This document shows, piece after piece, positions 32,198-37,147 of a stretch of DNA of 37,147 bases. Below the pieces are notes generated by a model. That model searched no databases. It worked only from the letters and a program-made list of their open reading frames with translations, and had not been told where the DNA came from. Position numbers and translations under genes: made by a program. Source of the stretch: Oscillospiraceae bacterium (GTDB taxonomy: Bacteria; Bacillota; Clostridia; Monoglobales; Monoglobaceae). The stretch covers positions 1 through 37,147 of the forward strand of contig SVKC01000016.1 in assembly GCA_015068655.1 (NCBI GenBank), in the 5' to 3' direction. Position 1 is the stretch's first letter; each line of letters begins with the position of its first letter.

Positions 32198-34021
32198 ATG
32201 TTTAACAAAAAAATTATGAGCGGTGTCCTTTGTGGATTTATGTTGCTCTCTTCTGCATCGGTATTTGCAAAATCTTTTTCGGATGTGGAAAATGACCCCG
32301 GTGTTGGATGGGCGAAGCCTTATATCAATGCCATGGCAGAGGAAGGCTATCTGAAGGGGTATGAGGATGGAACCTTTAAACCGCAGAGTTCTATTTCAAA
32401 GACAGAAGCCCTTATTCTTCTTGCCAGAATGATTGGCGTGAATGACGACAGCTTTGCGGATTCTGCTGAGTATGCTGTTGAAGAATTCGAAGATGCTTTG
32501 AGCAAATATTCTACAAAGTTCTCTGAGGAAGTTTCTTTCCTTCTTTATACAGGTGTTCTGGATGAAGATGAACTTGGTACTTATCTTTCAAATGCAAATA
32601 AAAACGAACCTCTCAAGAGATATGAGGCGGCTATTCTTCTCACAAAGCTTCTCGGCGCAGAGGAAGAGGTTCAAGGCAATGCTTTTGTTTCTTCCACTTA
32701 TGCGGATGCAACAGAAATTCCGGATTCAGCAAGGGCTTATGTTGAGTATGTGAGAGAAGAAGGAATTATGCAAGGAATGGGCAACAATGCAAACGGTCAG
32801 CCTGAATTCTGGCCCAATACTCCTGTTACACGTGCACAGATGGCAAAGATGCTTTACAGCCTTATTGATGTTCTTGACCTTTCGGTTCAGACGGGCGTTA
32901 TTGCGGCAATAGATACTTTCGAAGAGACTGTTACTGTTACTATAGACGGAAGTGACATTGTGTATAACTTCGAGCCTTCCACAAGAGTGAAAATCAATGG
33001 TCAGGAGGTTGCGGCAGAAGACCTGACACGCGGTATGCACGTGAAGGTTACTCATGTCGCAGGAAAGCTTTCTTTGATTGAAAACAATGTTGTTGTTGAC
33101 GATGCAGTTATTTATGGTTTGGTTTCGGGTACGAAAAACTCGGGAGACAGCAAATCTATAACAATTGCTGATGCAAATGACAAATCAAAAATTGAGACAT
33201 ACGTTCTTGCAGACGGAGCAAAGGTAAGAGTAAACGGCGCAATCGACAACTTCAGCAAGGTGAAAAACAACAATTATGTTGCACTTACCCTGGAAGACGG
33301 CGAGGTTACATTGGTTGAGGTTATTGACAAGAACACCACAGCCGGCGGTACTTTGATTTCTGTTGAGGCAGATGGCGAGTATACAGTTCTTTTGCTGGAA
33401 AACAAGTCGGGAGATGTTGAAGAATACGAAATTTCAAAAGACGGTGTTCAGGTTTCAAGAAACAGCCTTGATAGCTCTCTTGGACAGCTTATGGAAGGTG
33501 ACACACTGGCTCTCAAGCTTACTTACGGCAAAGTTACAAAAATCTCTGCAAGCAGCAAGAAACAGGAAATCAGCGGTAGCATTGAAGCTATTACACATAC
33601 AACAAGCGGCACTTCTATGACGATAAAGAGCAGTAGCAAGACTTATGATTTCAAGGTGAACAAGTCAGCCGATGTAATAATCAATTCTACTGAGGAAGGA
33701 ACAGTTTATGACCTTCGTCCCGGAACTGATGTTAATGTTAAAATTGAAAGCAGTGAAATTATTTCTATTGAAGCGGCAAGCAAGGTTGTGAAATCGCAGC
33801 TCAATGGTATTGTGAAGTCAATCAACCCTGAATATTCGCTTATGGTAGTTGAAGATGAAGGCAAGGAATACAGTGTTTATGTAAATTCAAACACGAAGAT
33901 TGTTGACAGCCTTACAGGAAAGCTTCCTGCGTTCAAGACAATTGAAAAAGGCAGAACAGCCAATGTTACAGGTTCAAATGCATCAGGTGTATTTGAAGCA
34001 TCAGTAATAGTTCTCCAGTAA
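32198..34021 (+). CDS. Secreted S-layer-homology (SLH) domain protein, 607 aa
   Basis: 607 residues. The start at 32198 is set by GGGGG upstream; the in-frame ATG at 32132 overlaps the promoter. Layout: signal peptide (1-24, cut near VFA/KSF); three SLH repeats (about 26-80, 105-153, 167-224), the first with YLKGYEDGTFKPQSSISKTE and the third with FWPNTPVTRAQMAKMLY; then repeated small beta modules (about 230-607) with 'VNGxxx...VKV' patterns such as RVKINGQEVAAEDLTRGMHV. Like its divergent neighbour it should bind cell-wall polymer and may be an S-layer or accessory surface protein. A clear terminator follows. Confidence 0.88.
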   Translation: MFNKKIMSGVLCGFMLLSSASVFAKSFSDVENDPGVGWAKPYINAMAEEGYLKGYEDGTFKPQSSISKTEALILLARMIGVNDDSFADSAEYAVEEFEDALSKYSTKFSEEVSFLLYTGVLDEDELGTYLSNANKNEPLKRYEAAILLTKLLGAEEEVQGNAFVSSTYADATEIPDSARAYVEYVREEGIMQGMGNNANGQPEFWPNTPVTRAQMAKMLYSLIDVLDLSVQTGVIAAIDTFEETVTVTIDGSDIVYNFEPSTRVKINGQEVAAEDLTRGMHVKVTHVAGKLSLIENNVVVDDAVIYGLVSGTKNSGDSKSITIADANDKSKIETYVLADGAKVRVNGAIDNFSKVKNNNYVALTLEDGEVTLVEVIDKNTTAGGTLISVEADGEYTVLLLENKSGDVEEYEISKDGVQVSRNSLDSSLGQLMEGDTLALKLTYGKVTKISASSKKQEISGSIEAITHTTSGTSMTIKSSSKTYDFKVNKSADVIINSTEEGTVYDLRPGTDVNVKIESSEIISIEAASKVVKSQLNGIVKSINPEYSLMVVEDEGKEYSVYVNSNTKIVDSLTGKLPAFKTIEKGRTANVTGSNASGVFEASVIVLQ

Positions 34022-34039
34022 CAGAAGAAAAAGCAATCA

Positions 34040-34071
34040 ATCCCCACAGCTTTGGCTGTGGGGATATTTTT
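34040..34071 (+). terminator. Intrinsic terminator after the 607-residue SLH gene
   Basis: ATCCCCACAGC and GCTGTGGGGAT (34040-34064) form an 11-bp stem around TTT, followed by ATTTTTT. Confidence 0.88.
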
Positions 34072-34109
34072 TACACAAAAAAAAGAAACAAGCCAAGCTT
34101 ATTTCTTTT

Positions 34110-34184
34110 TGGAGCGGAAGACGAGATTCGAACTCGCGACGTTCACCTTGGCAAGGTGACGCTCTACCACTGAGCCACTCCCGC
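34110..34184 (-). tRNA. tRNA-Gly (anticodon GCC)
   Basis: 75 bases on the minus strand with encoded CCA. The acceptor GCGGGAG pairs with CTTCCGC (one G-U). The D arm reads GCTCAGTGGTAGAGC, and the anticodon stem-loop CACCTTGCCAAGGTG has GCC. The T arm CGAGTTCGAATCTCG contains the TTCGAAT motif. All parts are intact. It forms the border between the core genome (left) and the AT-rich accessory segment (right, on the 5' side of the tRNA). Confidence 0.97.
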
Positions 34185-34264
34185 ATATTCAGTTTTCTCA
34201 ACTGCAAGAAATATTTTATCATATAATTTACTGTTTGTCAATACTTTGTTTGAATTTTTTGCAT

Positions 34265-34469
34265 TTTTTTCTTTCAAGACTATATGTACATGATTACTCA
34301 TAAAATAATATCCATATATTTCAAAACCTATCTTCTGCTTAACAATACTAATCGTTTCTTTCAACTTTTCAAAATCAGAAATTTCTTCAAATATATTTTA
34401 TTTATTAACTCTTCTGAATAAAATATGATACACTCCGCTTTCACTTATAGTTATTGCGAGTCTGCTCAT
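34265..34469 (-). pseudogene. Decayed Y1 (RAYT/IS200-like) transposase
   Basis: Reading from ATG at 34469: MSRLAITISESGVYHILFRR then VNK and an in-frame TAA (34398-34400). The same frame continues NIFEEISDFEKLKETISIVK and GYYFMSNHVHIVLKEKN before diverging. This is the N-terminal half of REP-associated tyrosine transposases: the HIxxRGxNK and HxH (NHVHIVL) motifs are clear. The catalytic Tyr and the C-terminal part are missing. So it is inactivated by a nonsense change and by truncation next to the tRNA-Gly gene. An ORF starting at 34364 is only the tail of this remnant running into the tRNA. Confidence 0.82.
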
Positions 34470-34566
34470 ACTATCACTTTAGCAAAGTGTACCATGTCTC
34501 TAGTTAGTTCTCAATAAGATAGTACCAAAAAAAGTACGTCCCCAAACGACCTCCCCAAAACGGCTA

Positions 34567-34788
34567 TTATTTGAAAAGTTTTGTTGGCGTGGGTATAATC
34601 TCTGCAATATAATCAAGCGAAACGTTATATAGCTTAGCAAGCTGAATTGCAAGCGAAAAAGGTATTTCTCTCTTTCCTTGCTCATAATTTGTATATGTTG
34701 TTTTGTGCATACCGAGAATTTTTACAAGTTGGTCTTGCGTTAGGTCGCTATCCTCTCTCAAATCTCTAAGTCTTCTATAATATGCCAT
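34567..34788 (-). CDS. XRE family HTH transcriptional regulator (73 aa)
   Basis: 73 residues, essentially one lambda-repressor-like HTH: LRDLREDSDLTQDQLVKILG (helices 1-2), MHKTTYTNYEQGKREIPF (recognition helix), and LAIQLAKLYNVSLDYIAEII. No effector or protease domain. The start at 34788 is chosen because AGGGGATG is 7 bases upstream; an in-frame ATG at 34797 overlaps that site. Divergent from three small membrane-protein genes. Two copies of an 18-bp near-palindrome in the shared control region suggest it represses both its own gene and that operon. Confidence 0.88.
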   Translation of the reverse strand: MAYYRRLRDLREDSDLTQDQLVKILGMHKTTYTNYEQGKREIPFSLAIQLAKLYNVSLDYIAEIIPTPTKLFK

Positions 34789-34814
34789 AATAAACATCCC
34801 CTATAATATTATTA

Positions 34815-34871
34815 TTGACATAATACAACAAATGATGTATAATATGACTAAAAATACAACGAATGATGTAT
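34815..34871 (+). promoter_or_regulatory. Consensus promoter with two putative XRE operators
   Basis: TTGACA (34815-34820), a 17-base spacer and TATAAT (34838-34843), a perfect consensus. The 18-bp near-palindrome ATACAACAAATGATGTAT (34823-34840) fills the spacer and reaches the -10. A second copy, ATACAACGAATGATGTAT (34854-34871), lies 31 bp downstream, three helical turns away, over the transcript start. The two copies differ at one base. Such placement is typical of repressor operators; binding by the adjacent XRE protein is inferred. Confidence 0.8.
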
Positions 34872-34890
34872 TTTGAGAGGAGGGGTAAAG

Positions 34891-35049
34891 GTGAAAAGTT
34901 TATTAAAAATCTTAGGAGGGGCTATTGTTGCTACCATTGGGGCAGTCGTTATGCTGGATGGGTTAACGGATGAAAATAGTACTTCTGTTAGTGATGTGGA
35001 AGATAGATACTATGACTTCTATGATGATATTGATTTATATGAAGATTAA
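34891..35049 (+). CDS. Small membrane protein with acidic tail (52 aa), first gene of the XRE-controlled operon
   Basis: 52 residues starting with GTG, with GAGGAGGGG just upstream. Layout: a basic/hydrophobic N-terminus (LLKILGGAIVATIGAVVML, about 4-22) forming one membrane segment, then a strongly acidic, Tyr-rich tail ending DFYDDIDLYED. Not recognised. It sits 20 bases after the second operator and 24 bases before the next gene. The contrast between membrane helix and acidic tail would fit a small regulator or immunity partner, but that is inference. Confidence 0.65.
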   Translation: MKSLLKILGGAIVATIGAVVMLDGLTDENSTSVSDVEDRYYDFYDDIDLYED

Positions 35050-35073
35050 TTTTTACGGAGGGATAACAAAATT

Positions 35074-35412
35074 ATGGAAAAAATAATAGCGAAAATAGCA
35101 GGCTTAGGTGTGCCGGGCATAGTCTTGCTTGTGGCGATAGGTGCGACAGGATATACTGGAGCAGCGGCAATTACAACGGCTTTAGCTGCATTAGGTCCGG
35201 GGGGCATGATTGGGGGAATTGCTTTATTGGGAGTGATTGGTGTTGTGAGCAGCGCAATTACTGAATATGGTTTTGATGCCATACTTACAGGTGTGGTAAA
35301 AGAACTTTACAAACGAGGGGAAACAAAACACACAATATTATGTAAAATAAGCAAATATCCTATTTCAAAGACCTTAAAGGCTAAACTAAAGATAGAATTG
35401 GAAAAGCTATGA
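35074..35412 (+). CDS. Gly/Ala-rich hydrophobic membrane protein (112 aa), second gene of the operon
   Basis: 112 residues. Residues about 8-66 are a Gly/Ala-rich hydrophobic block (GVPGIVLLVAIGATGYTGAA, LGPGGMIGGIALLGVIGVVS) that may form two membrane hairpins. A basic C-terminal part (about 72-112, ELYKRGETKHTILCKISKYP) is predicted soluble and helical. GGAGGG precedes the ATG. Proteins with this kind of N-terminus recur in Firmicutes as unnamed hypotheticals, from memory only. No function is claimed; the pattern could suit a pore-forming or membrane-perturbing peptide. Confidence 0.7.
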   Translation: MEKIIAKIAGLGVPGIVLLVAIGATGYTGAAAITTALAALGPGGMIGGIALLGVIGVVSSAITEYGFDAILTGVVKELYKRGETKHTILCKISKYPISKTLKAKLKIELEKL

Positions 35413-35426
35413 GGGGGGGAATATAA

Positions 35427-36152
35427 ATGGAAAATGAGCATATAGAAGTTGTAATTAAAAATAGAAAAAGGAAAAAGAGAATTATAGCATCAGTTTTATT
35501 CTGCGTCATAGTTGCTATATGTGTATCTATATTTTTTTCAAATCATATAAGCAAGGATAAAATAAAAATAAAGAAAACAAAGGTTGTTGAATTATACCAT
35601 GAAATAGTAAGTGACGGTTTTTTGGTGGAAAATGAAGCCGATTGTGCCGTGGATGTTGAAATAAAAGGTGACTTTTACGATAAAGATAATAATTGGTTAG
35701 GAGAGCAAATCTATAGTTATACACTTGCTCCAAATATAAAAAGCGTAATAAATCCTGCGTGGAGTCTTTCAAGTCTATCATGGGCTAGACAAATCGAAAG
35801 AGATGAATATACTTTGGTAAAGTGCAAAAAATCTAATCAAAAAATGATCAATGTTGGTTTTTCTGCAGATAATGATATAACTGTTAGAATAGATAAGGAA
35901 GAGGATAAAGTCACTCTCACAAATAACACAAATCATGATATTAATGTTGACGTAAGGTTAAAGGAAATATATTATATTAAAAATAATTACATAGCAGAAT
36001 ATTATGTGGTTAAAACAACAGAATTAATACCTGCAAATAAAAAAATTTCTGTCGACAATTATTATTATGATGATGAATTTCAAAAAACCAAAGAAAAAAG
36101 TGAGAAAATGGAAACTTTTTTCTATGGATATGATGCAGAAAATTATGAGTAA
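35427..36152 (+). CDS. Hypothetical membrane-anchored extracellular protein (241 aa), third gene of the operon
   Basis: 241 residues, AT-rich and Lys/Asn/Ile-rich compared with the core genes to the left. Layout: a very basic N-terminus (KNRKRKKR at 11-18), one membrane anchor (about 19-38), then an exported domain of predicted beta strands (about 48-230) with two similar halves containing 'V.V.IKGDFYD' and 'INVDVRLKEIYY'. This resembles small immunoglobulin-like folds, but I assign no family. AGGGGGG lies before the ATG, and it is 14 bases after the 112-residue gene. A hairpin follows. Confidence 0.72.
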   Translation: MENEHIEVVIKNRKRKKRIIASVLFCVIVAICVSIFFSNHISKDKIKIKKTKVVELYHEIVSDGFLVENEADCAVDVEIKGDFYDKDNNWLGEQIYSYTLAPNIKSVINPAWSLSSLSWARQIERDEYTLVKCKKSNQKMINVGFSADNDITVRIDKEEDKVTLTNNTNHDINVDVRLKEIYYIKNNYIAEYYVVKTTELIPANKKISVDNYYYDDEFQKTKEKSEKMETFFYGYDAENYE

Positions 36153-36221
36153 AGAGGAAATTCATATCAGAAAAAAGGAAATACTACAATTGTCGGGGAC
36201 GCTGATTCCTACGCACAACAA

Positions 36222-36249
36222 AAGAGGGCTACCGAGCGGTAACCCTCTT
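36222..36249. terminator. Hairpin after the three-gene operon
   Basis: AAGAGGGCTACCG pairs with CGGTAACCCTCTT (13 bp, one mismatch, 2-base loop). On the minus strand it is followed by TTTTGTTG, so it is a better terminator for leftward transcripts, but it would also end the operon's messages. Confidence 0.6.
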
Positions 36250-36299
36250 AAATTATCATAAAATGATATTATTTCATATCTTTGATAGCTACCTGCCGA

Positions 36300-36445
36300 A
36301 GCGTAAAAAAGGTGCCGGTGGCACGTTTTTAGCGCAGAATTGTGAAATGTGAGAACATTTCACTGATAAGGGAAAAACACCATAGGTGTTTTAACCAAGC
36401 ACAAGCGGAAATAAAAAAAGAGGGCTACTCTTTTGTAGCCCTCTT
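36300..36445. other. Hairpin-rich noncoding segment
   Basis: No gene. In order: a long stem GCGTAAAAA/TTTTTAGCGC enclosing GTGCC/GGCAC (36300-36337), GTGAAATG/CATTTCAC (36341-36362), AAAACACC/GGTGTTTT (36374-36392), and AAGAGGGCTAC/GTAGCCCTCTT (36418-36445). On the minus strand the last stem is followed by seven T residues, a strong terminator. Four stable stems in 146 bp suggest a structured RNA or repeat. The rest of the gap up to 36560 shows nothing recognisable. Confidence 0.55.
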
Positions 36446-36596
36446 CTGAGTTTTTGTTTCGGGGCAAAGCCATTTTGAATTTCAGGGGCAAAGAGATTTT
36501 GGATTTTGGTATAGGAATAAAATAGAAATTTTATTACCCTTTTATTTTCAAAAAAGCTTGCATCACGGCATTTGCAAGGTTAATAGCGTAAAAAAA

Positions 36597-36729
36597 GACC
36601 TCGTAGAAAATTAATTCTACAAGGTCGATTTTTTATTTTAGTTTGCCTTTTTAGTTAAAAAGCTGTTTGCCTATTGACATAGTACCAACCTTGCCCGATT
36701 AGTATATCATGTTTCATTTGTCCTGTCAA
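36597..36729 (-). promoter_or_regulatory. Putative attenuator: promoter, 9-codon leader ORF and terminator
   Basis: Minus strand: TTGACA (36724-36729), a 17-base spacer and TATACT (36701-36706), start at about 36695. A leader ORF, MSIGKQLFN (36651-36680), follows within 16 bases of the start. Then comes a terminator, GACCTTGTAGAA/TTCTACGAGGTC (36597-36626), with a run of T. The leader's 5' CAAGGTTG (36686-36693) can pair with CGACCTTG (36620-36627) of the terminator's left arm, giving an alternative antiterminator fold. A second hairpin with T run (TTGCA/TGCAA, 36555-36577) lies beyond. No gene follows on this strand, so it could instead be a ~100-nt small RNA. Confidence 0.6.
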
Positions 36730-36848
36730 GGTGCCATTTTTACCGGAATACAAAATAGGAATTGAAGGGTAAGATATATAGTTTAGAGCGGAATTCATGT
36801 TTTAGGGTGGTTTGATGTAGAGTCTGTTATTATCATGCGTAGATAACC

Positions 36849-37067
36849 CTACAAATCTTTATTTATTTCTTTTGTGAGTACGCTATTATTTACCTTGATT
36901 TTATCATATAAATTGTTTTTTATCAAAAGATCTTCTACTTTTTTAGTTAGTTCCTGGTTTCCAAATGGCGAAAGTGTTATTGACATAGATTCTAAGCAAG
37001 GAATAGAAGGCACCTCGGCAAATTTTGTGTAAATGGAAATTCCTTTCAAGCAAAATATGAATATCAA
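36849..37067 (-). CDS. Unrecognised open frame, probably a gene fragment
   Basis: Up to 72 residues with only a TTG start, no ribosome site, and a stop shortly upstream. The part ITLSPFGNQELTKKVEDLLI followed by KIKVNNSVL has the look of a real protein's C-terminal alpha/beta unit, vaguely like DUF2971-type proteins. I cannot confirm this. It may be the surviving 3' end of a gene cut by rearrangement. Confidence 0.3.
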   Translation of the reverse strand: MIFIFCLKGISIYTKFAEVPSIPCLESMSITLSPFGNQELTKKVEDLLIKNNLYDKIKVNNSVLTKEINKDL

Positions 37068-37147
37068 TAGTTGGATTTCAACCTGAAATCAGGCTGATTC
37101 ATTTGCCCTTAATTACTACTTGTCCGAAATCTTGGACGGTATGCACG

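Noticed and set aside
34164-34364. 66-codon frame overlapping tRNA-Gly as an intact gene
   Set aside because: It is the tail of the nonsense-interrupted RAYT remnant running into tRNA sequence.
35074-35412. Resemblance of the Gly/Ala-rich 112-residue protein to ISG12/IFI6-type membrane proteins
   Set aside because: Only composition and a loose AAAITTALAALG-like pattern; no alignment possible by eye, so no family is assigned.
36640-36730. Plus-strand promoter at TTGACA 36674
   Set aside because: No -10 at 16-18 bases; the minus-strand match with a 17-base spacer is far better.

Overview
The window looks like a chromosomal stretch of a low-GC, Gram-positive-type anaerobe of the class Clostridia. 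This rests on strong AGGAGG ribosome-binding sites, TTGACA/TATAAT-type promoters, a ZTP-riboswitch-led purine operon that includes formate-tetrahydrofolate ligase, a single-chain PurL of about 1230 residues, S-layer-homology (SLH) proteins, LrgAB, and small high-cysteine peptides typical of gut Clostridia. I cannot name the genus.

Layout. (1) 1-3700: the 3' tail of a group II intron, a UPF0371/DUF1846 gene (minus), a DUF5662 gene, an AEC-type permease, and two tiny paralogous Cys/Gly-rich membrane peptides (minus). (2) 3820-17930: tmk, then a long purine block, purE-purF-purM-purN-purO-like-AICAR transformylase-purD-purL-fhs. It starts from a near-consensus promoter and a ZTP riboswitch with an overlapping terminator. 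IMP is made by two separate proteins, a PurO-type cyclohydrolase and a stand-alone AICAR transformylase, instead of bifunctional PurH. The PurF copy lacks the N-terminal nucleophile cysteine. Three gaps in the block (purF-purM, AICAR transformylase-purD, purL-fhs) each hold a tandem pair of ~100-bp imperfect palindromes. (3) 17960-26150: a ComEA-like protein, an acyl-CoA synthetase, ung, a WecG/TagA glycosyltransferase, a DJ-1 protein, a CPBP protease, then mltG-trmR-rodA. (4) 26160-29070: lrgAB (minus), diverging from a SLOG/DUF1273 gene; a small membrane protein; a MITE-like palindrome; a LprI-like lipoprotein. (5) 29070-34070: two divergent secreted SLH-domain proteins. (6) 34100-37147: tRNA-Gly(GCC) followed by an AT-rich accessory segment. 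It holds a decayed Y1/RAYT transposase; an XRE repressor facing three unknown small membrane-protein genes, with a perfect consensus promoter that contains the repressor's likely operator; several strong hairpins; and a minus-strand promoter-leader peptide-terminator module resembling a translation-controlled attenuator that has lost its gene.

How it fits together: the purine block plus fhs supplies IMP and the 10-formyl-THF used by PurN and the AICAR transformylase, and the ZTP riboswitch senses the formyl-folate shortage that makes ZMP/ZTP accumulate. The centre of the window is envelope growth (mltG, rodA, tagA) and DNA maintenance (ung). The most novel-looking parts are the paired palindromes in the purine block, the XRE-controlled membrane-protein operon, and the orphan attenuator beside it.
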